Shown: one piece after another, positions 47,022-57,361 of the stretch
Position numbering within the stretch: position 1 is the stretch's first letter
Layout of the letters: each line of letters opens with the position of its first letter
Source: Agromyces bracchium
Lineage (GTDB): Bacteria > Actinomycetota > Actinomycetes > Actinomycetales > Microbacteriaceae
Assembly: GCF_009709675.1 (NCBI RefSeq)
Contig: NZ_WMLB01000022.1
Span: 1-64,000 of the forward strand
Direction: 5' to 3'
Length of the DNA: 64,000 bases
The notes under the pieces: model-generated
Seen by the model: the letters and a program-made list of their open reading frames with translations, nothing else
Database searches by the model: none
Told to the model about the DNA's origin: nothing
Program-made: the position numbers and the translations under genes

Positions 47022-47657
47022 ATGGACGAAGACAACAAGGTCGTCGCCGAACTGCGCGAGTCGTTCGGCAAGGGCGCTGCCCGCAAGATCCGCGCCCTCG
47101 ACAAGATCCCCGCCGTGCTCTACGGCCACGGCACCGACCCCAAGCACGTCACGCTGCCCGGCCACCAGACCGCGCTGCTGATCCGCAAGGCGAACGCCGT
47201 GCTCGACCTCCAGATCGAGGGCAAGAGCCAGCTCGCGCTCGTCAAGGACGTGCAGAAGGACCCGGTGCACCAGATCATCGAGCACATCGACCTCATCGTC
47301 GTCAAGCGCGGCGAGAAGGTCCAGGTCGAGGTCCCCGTGCACGTCGAGGGTGAGCCCGCCGCCGGCACGATCGCCGACCTCGACGCGGTCACGCTGTCGC
47401 TCGAGGTCGAGGCGACCCACATCCCCGAGAACGTCGTCGTGAGCGTCGAGGGCCTCGAGGAGGGCACCAAGGTGCTCGCGGGCGAGGTCGAGCTGCCCAA
47501 GGGTGCGACCCTGGTCAGCGACCCCGAGGCGCTCGTCATCAACGTGCACGTGCCGCAGAAGGTCGACCTGGGCGAGGAGCCCGAGGCCGCCGAGGGCGAG
47601 GAGGCCGTCGAGGCCGCTCCCGCCGAGGAAGCTGCAGAGGGCGAGTCGGCCGAGTAG
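47022..47657 (+). CDS. rplY: 50S ribosomal protein L25/general stress protein Ctc
   Basis: 211 aa, the long (CTC/TL5) form of bL25 that binds 5S rRNA. The N-terminal L25 domain ([33 protein letters not shown], ~1-95) is followed by the TL5 C-terminal beta domain and an acidic Glu/Ala tail (from ~185: [16 protein letters not shown]). ATG 47022 has AAGGAG 8 nt upstream. It is paired with pth, 107 bp downstream, as in other actinobacteria (Rv1015c-Rv1014c). Confidence 0.96.
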   Translation: MDEDNKVVAELRESFGKGAARKIRALDKIPAVLYGHGTDPKHVTLPGHQTALLIRKANAVLDLQIEGKSQLALVKDVQKDPVHQIIEHIDLIVVKRGEKVQVEVPVHVEGEPAAGTIADLDAVTLSLEVEATHIPENVVVSVEGLEEGTKVLAGEVELPKGATLVSDPEALVINVHVPQKVDLGEEPEAAEGEEAVEAAPAEEAAEGESAE

Positions 47658-47764
47658 TCGATCCCGCTTCGTCGCGAGGGTCCGCGGCGCCGCATCCGGG
47701 TACGCTCGGATCGCGGGGCCGCGGGCCCTCCGCCGTTCCCACCAACCCCAGCCCGGAGGCATCC

Positions 47765-48394
47765 GTGAACCTCATCGACCGCCTCCTGCACCGCCGGAAG
47801 GACGAGGTCGTGTCCGACAACACCTGGCTCGTGGTCGGCCTCGGCAATCCCGGCGCGCAGTACGCCGGCAACCGGCACAACGTCGGCCAGATGGTCGCCG
47901 ACGAGCTCGCCTCGCGCATCGGCGCGACCTTCAAGAGCCACAAGACGCCCTCGCGCGTCGCCGAGGGCTTCCTCGGCCCCGGCCGGCCCAAGCTTGTGCT
48001 CGCGAAGCCCAACAGCTACATGAACACCTCGGGCGGCCCGGTCTCGGCGCTGCTCAAGTTCTACTCGCTCGGCGCAGACCGCCTGATCGTGGTGCACGAC
48101 GAGCTCGACATCCCGTTCGACACCGTGCGCCTGAAGCGCGGCGGCGGCCACGGCGGCCACAACGGCCTGCGCGACATCCAGAAGGCGGCCGGCTCACCCG
48201 ACTTCACGCGCGTACGCGTCGGCATCGGCCGCCCGCCGGGCCGCATGGATGCCGCCGACTACGTGCTGCGCGACTTCGCCGGGCCCGAGCGCGAGGCGCT
48301 CCCGAACCTGCTGTCGGATGCCGCCGACGCGGTCGAGGCGGTCGTCGAGCACGGCCTCGTGGCCGCGCAGCAGCGCTTCCACTCGCCGGCGTAG
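47765..48394 (+). CDS. pth: peptidyl-tRNA hydrolase
   Basis: 209 aa. It frees tRNA from stalled peptidyl-tRNA. Catalytic His38 is in [15 protein letters not shown], and [45 protein letters not shown] are invariant regions. An 18-residue basic leader ([18 protein letters not shown]) precedes the usual start, so translation could begin later, but GTG 47765 has GGAGG at good distance. It is the second gene of the rplY-pth unit. Confidence 0.96.
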   Translation: MNLIDRLLHRRKDEVVSDNTWLVVGLGNPGAQYAGNRHNVGQMVADELASRIGATFKSHKTPSRVAEGFLGPGRPKLVLAKPNSYMNTSGGPVSALLKFYSLGADRLIVVHDELDIPFDTVRLKRGGGHGGHNGLRDIQKAAGSPDFTRVRVGIGRPPGRMDAADYVLRDFAGPEREALPNLLSDAADAVEAVVEHGLVAAQQRFHSPA

Positions 48395-48404
48395 GGCGTC
48401 GGAC

Positions 48405-48436
48405 TTGACCCTGCACCGTGGTGCAGGGTCGAGCAT
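48405..48436 (+). promoter_or_regulatory. MerR-type promoter with a perfect 24-bp dyad
   Basis: The -35 TTGACC (48405-48410) and -10 GAGCAT (48431-48436) are 20 bp apart, longer than the usual 17. A perfect palindrome, 11-bp arms around GT, spans 48407-48430 exactly between them. This is the classical architecture that MerR activators untwist. The -10 ends 6 nt before ATG 48443, so the message is leaderless. Confidence 0.8.
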
Positions 48437-48442
48437 GACGGC

Positions 48443-48913
48443 ATGACCTCTGAAACCGTCTCCACGCGTCCGCCCGCCGAATCGCCCGCGCCGGGTGCGC
48501 CAGCCTCCCCGCGAAGCGAGCGCCGCGTCCCGCTCGGCCGCGGCGGAGCGATCTACGACCTCGTCGTGACCATCGGTTTCGCGACCCCGTGGACCGCGGC
48601 CGCCGCGCTCGGATCGATGCATGCCGTGCACGTGGCACTGGGGCTCCCCGGCAGCCCGCCGCCCGTGCTCGGACCGTTCGAACTCATGCTCACGGCGATG
48701 ATGGGCACGGCCGTCGCGATGTGGGCGCTCGCGCGGATCCGGTACCCGTTCGCGTCGCTCATCGCGATCGACACCGTCGGGCGCGTAGCCTTCTCGACGT
48801 GGATGGTGACGGCGCTCGTCGCCGGGGCGAGCCCCGTGATCGTGGTGTTCCTCGTGCCGGAGGCGATCTGGGCCGTCCTGCAGGCGATCGGAGTCAAGAG
48901 GGCGGTGCGGTGA
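48443..48913 (+). CDS. small membrane protein in MerR-controlled operon, hypothetical
   Basis: 156 aa. A disordered Pro/Ala-rich N-terminus (1-32) is followed by four hydrophobic helices (GAIYDLVVTIGFATPWTAAAA, FELMLTAMMGTAVAMWALA, FASLIAIDTVGRVAFSTWMV, PVIVVFLVPEAIWAVLQAIG). No family is recognised. No cysteine or metal motif is visible, so a metal-transport role is not supported. The stop overlaps the ATG of the MerR gene, which makes the pair one transcript driven by the MerR-type promoter. Confidence 0.78.
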   Translation: MTSETVSTRPPAESPAPGAPASPRSERRVPLGRGGAIYDLVVTIGFATPWTAAAALGSMHAVHVALGLPGSPPPVLGPFELMLTAMMGTAVAMWALARIRYPFASLIAIDTVGRVAFSTWMVTALVAGASPVIVVFLVPEAIWAVLQAIGVKRAVR

Positions 48914-49320
48914 TGCACACGTCGGAGTTGGCCGCTGCCGCGGGTGTGCCCGTCAGCACCGTCCGCTTCTACGAACGTCGCGGCCTCATCGCCGAACCGG
49001 AGCGCAGTCGCGCGGGGTACCGACGGTACGCCGCCTCCACCGCGGCGCGCGTGCGGTTCATCGGGCGCGCGAAGGCGCTCGGCTTCACCCTCACCGACAT
49101 CGCCGGGTTCCTCGAGCTCTCGGATCGAGGCACGCCGCCCGAGGTGCCAGCGCTCGTCGCGGCGCAGATCGACGACCTCGACCGCCGCGTCGCGGACCTG
49201 CTGCGCGTGCGCGCCGCGCTCGTCGGCCTCGCCGACCGGCCGCCCGAGCCCGGCCGATGCCCGGTCATCGACGCGCTCGGCGCATCGCCGCCCGGCGAGT
49301 TCACGACCGGGAGTCGATGA
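48913..49320 (+). CDS. MerR family transcriptional regulator
   Basis: 135 aa. Winged HTH TSELAAAAGVPVSTVRFYERRGLIAEPERSRAGYRRY (residues ~3-40), then a dimer coiled coil (LVAAQIDDLDRRVADLLRVRAAL). The C-terminal segment GRCPVIDALG has one Cys in the place of the last mercury-binding Cys of MerR, but the other two metal cysteines are missing; the inducer is therefore unknown and may not be a metal. It probably activates its own operon from the dyad at 48407-48430. Confidence 0.9.
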   Translation: MHTSELAAAAGVPVSTVRFYERRGLIAEPERSRAGYRRYAASTAARVRFIGRAKALGFTLTDIAGFLELSDRGTPPEVPALVAAQIDDLDRRVADLLRVRAALVGLADRPPEPGRCPVIDALGASPPGEFTTGSR

Positions 49321-49356
49321 CGCTGCTACCGTGAGCGCAGTTCGAGGGAGGCGTCG

Positions 49357-49551
49357 ATGGAGATGATCGTCGCGGGCGTGATCGGCGCCTTGGTGATCAC
49401 CGCGCTCGTGGTGGTCGTGGCCGTCCGTGATCGCCGTGCCGGCACCGCGTCGGAGATTCGCGCGACGGAGGGCGGCGCCGCGCACCCCGACGCCCAGGCA
49501 CGCGCCTACGGCACCGATGCGGCTCGCGATGCGGGCGCGGGCGCGGTGTGA
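49357..49551 (+). CDS. small single-pass membrane protein, hypothetical
   Basis: 64 aa. One N-terminal helix (MIVAGVIGALVITALVVVVAV) is followed by a polar Ala-rich tail. The ATG has GGGAGG 6 nt upstream and a TACCGT -10 box at 49327-49332, so expression signals are good for such a short frame. It converges on rnhA across 39 bp that contain a 14-bp perfect palindrome (CGGCATCGATGCCG, 49568-49581). Function unknown. Confidence 0.6.
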   Translation: MEMIVAGVIGALVITALVVVVAVRDRRAGTASEIRATEGGAAHPDAQARAYGTDAARDAGAGAV

Positions 49552-49590
49552 CCTGATCGCCGAACTCCGGCATCGATGCCGCACGGGCGC

Positions 49591-50304
49591 CTAGATGAGT
49601 CCGCGCAGGAACTCCTCCGGCGTGAGGCCGGCGGCGCGGGCGCGCTCGACGAGGCGGGTGTGCTCCTCGGTGGTCAGCTCGAGCGGCAGCGTGCGCCAGT
49701 CCGCCTCGGGCTCGTCGAAGTCGAAGAGCGCGGCGTCCTCGGTCTCGCGGTCGGCGAGCGCGGCCGCGGCCGGTACCGCCGGCTCGGATGGTGCCGACTC
49801 GACGGGGAGCGCGGCGTCCGCGGCATCCGTCGCCGGCTCGCACTCGCCGACCCAGCCGGGCCCGCTCGGGATGTCGCCACCGCGGCGATACGCCTCGGCG
49901 ACGGCGCGTGCCCGCTCGTCGGCGGCCTCGTTCATGGGGTGACCGACATGGCCGCGGACCCATTCGAAGCGGTAGCGGCGCCCGGCGAGCGCGTCGTCGA
50001 GTTGCTCGAGCAGCTCGCGGTTCAGGACGGGGGAGCCGTCGGCCTTGCGCCAGCCCTTGCGCTTCCAGCCGGCCATCCACTTGGTGACCGAGTTGATCAC
50101 GTACTGGCTGTCGCACTGCACGAGCAGCTCGTCGTCGAGGTGCGCGGTCGCGCGGAACAGCTCGAGCACCGCGGTCAGCTCGCCCTGGTTGTTCGTCGCG
50201 CGGGGCCACCCGCCCGCCGCCCAGCAGTCGTCGGAGACGTACCAGGCCCAGCCCGCCGGGCCGGGATTGCCGAGGGCCGAGCCGTCGGCGGCGGCGATGA
50301 TCAT
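49591..50304 (-). CDS. rnhA: ribonuclease HI with C-terminal extension
   Basis: 237 aa. Residues 1-140 are RNase HI, cutting RNA in RNA-DNA hybrids; the DEDD site is complete: D7 (AAADGSALGNPG), E42 (NNQGEL), D65 (VQCDSQYV), D129 (MNEAADERAR), plus His122. About 95 residues follow: a linker rich in Ala/Asp/Glu/Pro (~150-200) and a small conserved-looking end (LPLELTTEEHTRLVERARAAGLTPEEFLRGLI). The extension has no recognised family; its ending resembles a ribbon-helix-helix-like helix pair. It is divergent from mfd, 105 bp away. Confidence 0.9.
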   Translation of the reverse strand: MIIAAADGSALGNPGPAGWAWYVSDDCWAAGGWPRATNNQGELTAVLELFRATAHLDDELLVQCDSQYVINSVTKWMAGWKRKGWRKADGSPVLNRELLEQLDDALAGRRYRFEWVRGHVGHPMNEAADERARAVAEAYRRGGDIPSGPGWVGECEPATDAADAALPVESAPSEPAVPAAAALADRETEDAALFDFDEPEADWRTLPLELTTEEHTRLVERARAAGLTPEEFLRGLI

Positions 50305-50397
50305 GCGGTGGTCCTTCCGGTGGGGGCGGGCGGCGACCATGCTATCGGCGGCCGCCGACCGCTCCGTCCTCCCGGCCGCCGTGTCAGGGGGCGCGCG

Positions 50398-50403
50398 TAG
50401 ACT
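50398..50403 (+). promoter_or_regulatory. -10 box TAGACT for leaderless mfd
   Basis: TAGACT ends 6 nt before GTG 50410. Confidence 0.6.
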
Positions 50404-50409
50404 GCTCCG

Positions 50410-53400
50410 GTGATCCTGCAGGGCTTGAACACGGCGCTTTCGCGCGCCTCCACGATCGATCGAGCCCTCGCGGAGGCCGAGCGGAACGCCGACTTCTCGG
50501 CGCCCTCCGGGCTCGATGCGCCGCTCCTCGCGGGCCTCCTCGGCCGCCGCGCCGCGAGCGGCCACCCGCCCGTGCTCTTCGTCGTCACCGCCACGAGCCG
50601 CGAGGGCGAATCGCTCCGCACGGCGCTCGCGCCGTACCTCGACGAGGCCGAGGTCCTCGAGTTCCCCGCGTGGGAGACCCTGCCGCACGAGCGGCTCAGC
50701 CCGAGCGCCGAGACGGTCGGGCGCCGCCTCCACGCGATCCGGCGGATGGCCGCGTGGAGCGCCGAGGGCACGAGGCATCCGCTCGTCGTCGTCGCCTCGG
50801 TGCGCGCCGCCCTGCAGCCCGTCGCCGACAACCTCGCCGACCTCGCGCCGATCGAGCTCGCCGCAGGCGGGCGCGGGCACGACCTCTCCGACATCGCGGT
50901 GCGACTCGTCGACCTGGCCTACGCGCGCGTCGACATGGTCTCGCGTCGCGGCGAGTTCGCCGTGCGCGGCGGCATCCTCGACGTCTTCCCGCCGACGGCC
51001 GACCACCCCGTCCGCGTCGACTTCTTCGGCGACGAGGTCGAAGAGCTGAGGGCCTTCTCGGTCGCCGACCAGCGCTCGCTGCCCGACAAGGTCGAGCGGG
51101 TGCTCCTCGCGCCGAGCCGCGAGCTGCTGCTCACCGAGCCGGTGCGCCAGCGCGCTCGCGAGATGGTGCACGAGTTCCCCAACCTGTCGAGCATGCTCGA
51201 GCGCATCGCCGAGGGCATCCCCGTCGAGGGCATGGAGTCGCTCGCGCCCGCGCTGCTCGAGCGCCTCGTGCCCGTCACCTCGTACCTGCCCGAAGGTGCA
51301 GCGGTCGCGGTGGTCGGCCCCGAGCGCGTCGCCGGCCGTGCGGTGAGCCTCGGCGAGACGAACCGCGAGTTCCTCGCGGCGGCGTGGGATGCCGCGACCG
51401 CGGGCGCCGCAGCCCCGATCGACCTCGCCGCGGGCGACTTCCTGACCCTCCGCGCGCTCCGCGAGTCGGTGCTGTTCAGCGCACCCGGGGAGCCCGACCC
51501 CGACCGCGTGTGGTGGACCTTCTCGAGCTTCGACCAGGGCGACGCGGCCGAGGCGGTCGGCGAGACCGCGGGCGGGGCGGATGCCTCGTACGTGCGCGTC
51601 GCGGCGACGACCGTGCCGAGCTTCCAGGGCAACGTCGAGGGCGCCGTGGCGCACGTCGGCGATCGGCTGCGCGACGGCTGGAGCCTCGTCGTCGCGGCCG
51701 CCGGGCACGGGCTCGTCGAGCGCGCCCGCGACGTGCTCGCCGAGCACGGGCTCGCCGGTCGCATCGTCGAATCGGTACCGGAGCAGCTCGAGCCGGGGGT
51801 CGCGTTCCTCGTGCAGGCGCAGGCCGCAGCCGGGTTCGAGGTGCCCGAGGCGAAGCTCGGACTGATCGCCGAGGCCGAGTTCTACGGGCGATCGGCCGGG
51901 TACGACACGCGTCAGGTGAAGAAGCTCGCGAGCCGTCGCCGCAACGTCGTCGACCCGCTGCAGCTCAAGGCCGGCGACCACGTCGTGCACTCCACCCACG
52001 GCATCGGGCGCTTCGTCGAACTCGTGCAGCGCGAGGTCGCCGCCGGCGCCCGGCCGACCGGGCCGAGCCGCACCGCGGGCATCCAGCAGGCGCCGAAGAC
52101 CGTGCGCGAGTACGTCGTGCTCGAGTACGCGCCATCCAAGCGCGGGCAGGCCGGCGACCGCCTGTACGTGCCGATGGACCAGCTCGACCTGCTGAGCCGC
52201 TACGTCGGCGGCGAGGCGCCGAGCCTGTCGAAGATGGGCGGCAGCGACTGGTCGCAGGCGAAGTCGCGCGCGCGCAAGGCCGTGCGCGACATCGCCGTCG
52301 AACTCGTGAAGCTCTACTCGGCGCGGATGGCGGCCAAGGGCCACGCGTTCGGCCAGGACACGCCGTGGCAGCACGAGCTGGAGGAGGCGTTCCCGTATGC
52401 CGAGACCCCCGACCAGCTGCAGACCATCGACGAGGTCAAGGCCGACATGGAGCGGCCCATCCCGATGGACCGCCTGCTCGCGGGCGACGTCGGCTTCGGC
52501 AAGACCGAGGTCGCCGTGCGCGCCGCGTTCAAGGCCATCCAAGACGGCAAGCAGGTCGCCATGCTCGTGCCGACGACCCTGCTCGTCCGGCAGCACCTCG
52601 AGACGTTCTCGGAGCGGTTCGCCGGATTCCCCGTGCACGTGCGCGCGCTCAGCCGGTTCCAGACTGACAAGGAGGTGCGCGAGACCCTCGCGGGCCTCGC
52701 CGACGGCACCGTCGACATGGTCATCGGCACCCACCGCATCCTCACCGAGAAGGTCTCGTTCAAGGACCTCGGCCTCATGATCATCGACGAGGAGCAGCGC
52801 TTCGGCGTCGAGCACAAGGACCAGCTGAAGAAGCTGAAGACCAACGTCGACATCCTCGCGATGAGCGCGACGCCGATCCCGCGCACGCTCGAGATGGCCG
52901 TCACGGGAATCCGCGAGATGTCGACCCTCGCGACCCCGCCCGAGGATCGGCACCCGATCCTCACGTTCGTCGGTCCGCACTCCGACCAGCAGGTGGCCGC
53001 CGCCATCCGTCGTGAGATGTTGCGCGAGGGCCAGGTGTTCTTCGTGCACAACCGCGTCTCGTCGATCAACCGCGTCGCGGCGCAGCTCGCCGAACTCGTG
53101 CCCGAGGCCCGCATCGCGGTCGCGCACGGCCAGCTGAACGAGCACGTGCTCGAGCAGATCGTCGTCGACTTCTGGGAGCGCAAGTTCGACGTGCTCGTCT
53201 CGACGACGATCATCGAGACGGGCCTCGACATCTCCAACGCGAACACGATCATCATCGACCGGGCCGACAAGTACGGCCTCTCGCAGCTGCACCAGCTGCG
53301 CGGGCGCGTCGGTCGCGGTCGTGAGCGGGCCTACGCCTACTTCCTCTACGACCCGGCCAAGCCGCTCTCCGAGACCGCGCACGACCGGCTGTCGACGATC

Positions 53401-54078
53401 GCGGCGAACAACGAGCTCGGCAGCGGCATGCAGGTCGCCCTGAAAGACCTCGAGATCCGCGGCGCGGGCAACCTGCTCGGCGCCGAGCAGGCCGGGCACA
53501 TCGCGGGCGTCGGCTTCGACCTCTACCTGCGCATGATCGGCGAGGCCGTGAACGCCTTCCGCGGCGACGTCGCCGAGGGGCAGACCGAGCTCCGGCTCGA
53601 GCTGCCGGTCGACGCGCACATCCCCGAGGACTACGTCGACAGCGAGCGGCTGCGGCTCGAGGCGTACCAGAAGCTCTCGGCCGCGAGCGGACCCGCCGCG
53701 AAAAACGGCCAGATCGACCTCGTCGTGGAAGAGCTGATCGACCGGTACGGCGAGCTTCCCGAGTCGGTCGAGCACCTCGTCGCGGTCTCGCGCCTGCGCC
53801 GGACGGCGCAGCTGGCCGGACTCTCCGACGTCATCGCGACGGGGTCGAAGCTGCGCATCGCGCCCGCGAAGCTGCCCGACTCGCGTCGCGTGCGACTCGA
53901 GCGCATGTACCCGGGCGCGAAGCTGTTCCCGCAGAACGACGTGATCCTCGTGCCGTTCCCGACGCCCGGCGGCGAGGCGCCGGGCGACGCCGACCTCATC
54001 CAGTGGGTGTCGAACCTGATCGGCGTGATCTTCCCGGCGGAGCAGCCGGCCGCGGCATCCGCCGCCCCCGCGAGCTGA
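50410..54078 (+). CDS. mfd: transcription-repair coupling factor
   Basis: 1222 aa, full length. The UvrB-homology module (1-~350) includes LLAGLLGRRAASGHPPVLFVV and VRGGILDVFPPTADHPVRVDFFGDEVE. The RNA polymerase-interacting CarD-like domain is LKAGDHVVHSTHGIGRFVEL (~517-600). The RecG-like translocase has Walker A GDVGFGKTEVAVRAAFKA (~693-710) and the DEEQ box in IIDEEQRFGVEHKDQ (~793). The TRG and D7 regions follow. Mfd removes stalled polymerase at DNA lesions and recruits UvrA. The GTG start is leaderless. mazG, hisS and eno follow after insertions, in the conserved block. Confidence 0.97.
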   Translation: MILQGLNTALSRASTIDRALAEAERNADFSAPSGLDAPLLAGLLGRRAASGHPPVLFVVTATSREGESLRTALAPYLDEAEVLEFPAWETLPHERLSPSAETVGRRLHAIRRMAAWSAEGTRHPLVVVASVRAALQPVADNLADLAPIELAAGGRGHDLSDIAVRLVDLAYARVDMVSRRGEFAVRGGILDVFPPTADHPVRVDFFGDEVEELRAFSVADQRSLPDKVERVLLAPSRELLLTEPVRQRAREMVHEFPNLSSMLERIAEGIPVEGMESLAPALLERLVPVTSYLPEGAAVAVVGPERVAGRAVSLGETNREFLAAAWDAATAGAAAPIDLAAGDFLTLRALRESVLFSAPGEPDPDRVWWTFSSFDQGDAAEAVGETAGGADASYVRVAATTVPSFQGNVEGAVAHVGDRLRDGWSLVVAAAGHGLVERARDVLAEHGLAGRIVESVPEQLEPGVAFLVQAQAAAGFEVPEAKLGLIAEAEFYGRSAGYDTRQVKKLASRRRNVVDPLQLKAGDHVVHSTHGIGRFVELVQREVAAGARPTGPSRTAGIQQAPKTVREYVVLEYAPSKRGQAGDRLYVPMDQLDLLSRYVGGEAPSLSKMGGSDWSQAKSRARKAVRDIAVELVKLYSARMAAKGHAFGQDTPWQHELEEAFPYAETPDQLQTIDEVKADMERPIPMDRLLAGDVGFGKTEVAVRAAFKAIQDGKQVAMLVPTTLLVRQHLETFSERFAGFPVHVRALSRFQTDKEVRETLAGLADGTVDMVIGTHRILTEKVSFKDLGLMIIDEEQRFGVEHKDQLKKLKTNVDILAMSATPIPRTLEMAVTGIREMSTLATPPEDRHPILTFVGPHSDQQVAAAIRREMLREGQVFFVHNRVSSINRVAAQLAELVPEARIAVAHGQLNEHVLEQIVVDFWERKFDVLVSTTIIETGLDISNANTIIIDRADKYGLSQLHQLRGRVGRGRERAYAYFLYDPAKPLSETAHDRLSTIAANNELGSGMQVALKDLEIRGAGNLLGAEQAGHIAGVGFDLYLRMIGEAVNAFRGDVAEGQTELRLELPVDAHIPEDYVDSERLRLEAYQKLSAASGPAAKNGQIDLVVEELIDRYGELPESVEHLVAVSRLRRTAQLAGLSDVIATGSKLRIAPAKLPDSRRVRLERMYPGAKLFPQNDVILVPFPTPGGEAPGDADLIQWVSNLIGVIFPAEQPAAASAAPAS

Positions 54079-54102
54079 CGCCGCCGGCGGGCGAAGGCGT
54101 CC

Positions 54103-54147
54103 GTACGCGAGCGAGTCAGTACGCGAGCGAGTCGGTGGGCGCCCGAG

Positions 54148-54166
<19 letters not shown>
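54103..54166. repeat. 16-bp imperfect tandem repeat spanning the nhaA stop codon
   Basis: Four units: GTACGCGAGCGAGTCA (54103-54118), GTACGCGAGCGAGTCG (54119-54134), GTGGGCGCCCGAGTCA (54135-54150) and GTGCGCGAGCGGTCCG (54151-54166). The nhaA stop lies in the third unit, so the repeat forms both intergenic DNA and the last codons of nhaA. Confidence 0.75.
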
Positions 54167-55350
<1,184 letters not shown>

Positions 55351-55521
55351 GGCACCTCTGACGGAGTCGGGAACGGCGACGGAGCCGTGCGGAAACAGCG
55401 ACGACGCTCGGACGCGTCGGCCGACCAGACTTCCCGGCACACCTGCCGTCGAGTCTATCGGTCGGCGCGGTTAGGCTCGCAGCGACGGGTCGCGCTGCGG
55501 CCCGTGGAGGGGCGGTGGGTC

Positions 55522-56232
55522 ATGACTCGAACGGCGGGCGGGCACGGCACGGGCGAGCACGTGACGACGGATGCCGCGGCCGCGGCGTCCGTCGCCGGAG
55601 ACGGGCTGCTCGAGCTCGTCGCCATGGTCGGCCGCCTGCGCGGTCCCGGCGGGTGCCCGTGGGACGCCGATCAGACCCACGAGTCGCTCGTCCAGTACCT
55701 GGTCGAGGAGTGCTGGGAGCTCATCGACGCGATCGAGTCCGGCAGTCGCGAGGAGATGATCGAGGAGCTCGGCGACGTGCTCTACCAGGTGCTGTTCCAC
55801 GCCGACCTCGCTGCGCACACCCCGGGCGAGGACTACGACATCGACGACGTCGCGCGTCACATGACGGCGAAGATGGTGGCGCGGCATCCGCACGTCTTCG
55901 GCGATCGCGAGGCCGAGACCGCGGCGGACGTCGTCGCGTTCTGGGACGACCTCAAGGCCAGCGAGAAGCCGCATCGCACGAGCGTGCTCGACGGCGTGCC
56001 GCAGGGCATGCCCGCGCTCGCGCTCGCCCAGAAGCTGCTCGGCAAGGCCGAGAAGGTCGGCGTGACGAGGGCGGCGACGGATGCCGCGTCCGCGCCCGCC
56101 TCGGAGGCCGAGCTCGGCGACACCCTGATGGCGCTCGTCGCCTCCGCCCGAGCACAGGGGTTCGACGCCGAACGCGCGCTCCGCGGCGCCATCCGTTCGA
56201 TGCAGGACGACGTGCGCGCCGCCGAGGCCTGA
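55522..56232 (+). CDS. mazG: nucleoside triphosphate pyrophosphohydrolase MazG
   Basis: 236 aa. It hydrolyses NTPs to NMP and pyrophosphate, cleaning damaged nucleotides. MazG motifs are LRGPGGCPWDADQTHESLVQYLVEECWELIDAI and EEMIEELGDVLYQVLFHADLA, giving the acidic Mg site (EExxE/ExxD). Only one MazG domain is complete; the C-terminal half is shorter than in E. coli, as usual in actinobacteria. ATG 55522 has GGTGGG upstream; GTG 55561 is an alternative start after a Gly/Thr-rich leader. TAGGCT at 55470-55475 is a likely -10. Confidence 0.92.
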   Translation: MTRTAGGHGTGEHVTTDAAAAASVAGDGLLELVAMVGRLRGPGGCPWDADQTHESLVQYLVEECWELIDAIESGSREEMIEELGDVLYQVLFHADLAAHTPGEDYDIDDVARHMTAKMVARHPHVFGDREAETAADVVAFWDDLKASEKPHRTSVLDGVPQGMPALALAQKLLGKAEKVGVTRAATDAASAPASEAELGDTLMALVASARAQGFDAERALRGAIRSMQDDVRAAEA

Positions 56233-56281
56233 TCCGGTCCCTCGCGCGGAGAGCGGTGTTCGACCGCTCGCTGCGCTCGGA

Positions 56282-57361
56282 TCAGGCGATCCGGCTCCCG
56301 CGGGGGAGCCGCTGCGCGGGCGTCGCCGTGCGCCGGACGGCCCAGACGAGCGCTCCGGCCGCAAGCAGCAGGTGGATCGCGAGGCCGACGAACCACGAGG
56401 GCACCGACCGCTCGTAGACGGCTTCCGGTGTCTCCGTGTCGTCATCGATGACCGCACCGTTCGGGGTCCAGTTCGCGCACTCGTCGTATTCGACCTCGAG
56501 CTCGGGCGCGTGCTGCGACTGGCGGACCCCGACCGCGATCCACGTGAACAGGTCGGTCGGGGTGCCGCTCGAGTCGAAGCTCGCCGGCGCGGCATCCGCC
56601 ACCACCACGTACGGGTTCGCGGCGAGGAACCCCCAGACGTGGTCGAACCTCGGCACGTCGTACGTCCAGGTCTGGGGCGGGAGGCAGGGCGGCTCCTCGC
56701 CGGGCGGGACCCCGTCCTCCTCGACCACTTGCCAGTCGACATAGTGGTTGACCGAGCGGACCTCGGACTGCACGGACGCGCCGCCGAGCCCGAACGCGAT
56801 GAGCGTGCCGATCGAGAGGGCGGCGACGACCAGGTAGGTGACCGCGACCGAGAACAGGGGGCGGTTCAGCAGGCCCGAGAGCCCGACGCCGATCGCGGCG
56901 ACGACGCCGAGCTCGAGGGCCGTCACGAGCGTAGAGACGGCGATCGTCGATGCCGGGACCTCGCCGAGCGTGACCGCGAAGACGAGGAACGGGAGGGCGG
57001 CCGCCAGGAACGCGAGCGCGGTGATCCACGCCGCGAGCCACTTGCCGAGCACGATCTGGGTCGTCGTCACGAGAGTGACCTGGGTCGTGGCGAGCGTGCC
57101 CGCGTCGCGCTCGCCGTTGATCGCGTTCGCGCTGAGCGCGGGGGAGACGAGCGTGCCGAGCAGCAGCACGAAGAACACGATCGACGAGAAGACCCCGCCG
57201 CCGCCGTCGAGGAACGCGTTCGTCGCAAGCACCAGCAGCACGGTGACGCCGGCGACGAGCACGACGAACACGCCGAGGAGCACGTACCAGGCGACCGTGC
57301 GCACGCGCTGGCGCAGGTCGAGCGTCACGACGAGCCAGAGGCCCTGCAGGAACCCGGTCAT
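56282..57361 (-). CDS. ABC transporter permease (ABC-2 type)
   Basis: 359 aa with six helices; a large loop between helices 5 and 6 (about residues 205-325) is predicted outside and holds two to three cysteines (PPCLPPQTW; YDECANWTP). The ANAINGERDAGTLATTQVTLVTTTQIVLGKWLAAW segment is the ABC-2/ABC exporter permease signature. The substrate is unknown. Its ATG overlaps the stop of the ATPase gene (ATGA). Together they form a two-gene exporter. Confidence 0.88.
   Translation of the reverse strand: MTGFLQGLWLVVTLDLRQRVRTVAWYVLLGVFVVLVAGVTVLLVLATNAFLDGGGGVFSSIVFFVLLLGTLVSPALSANAINGERDAGTLATTQVTLVTTTQIVLGKWLAAWITALAFLAAALPFLVFAVTLGEVPASTIAVSTLVTALELGVVAAIGVGLSGLLNRPLFSVAVTYLVVAALSIGTLIAFGLGGASVQSEVRSVNHYVDWQVVEEDGVPPGEEPPCLPPQTWTYDVPRFDHVWGFLAANPYVVVADAAPASFDSSGTPTDLFTWIAVGVRQSQHAPELEVEYDECANWTPNGAVIDDDTETPEAVYERSVPSWFVGLAIHLLLAAGALVWAVRRTATPAQRLPRGSRIA

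Noticed and set aside
48913..49320. Mercury resistance regulator
   Set aside because: Only one of the three mercury-binding cysteines is present, and no merA, merT or merP gene is nearby.
49591..53775. Very long minus-strand open frame antisense to mfd, and similar ones at 23066-27010, 28085-31804 and 36055-39189
   Set aside because: At this GC content stop codons are rare in the antisense frame. The translations are Arg/Gly/Glu/Asp-rich without domains, and the opposite strand carries complete conserved genes. Only the short real genes nested at their ends (rnhA, marR) are kept.
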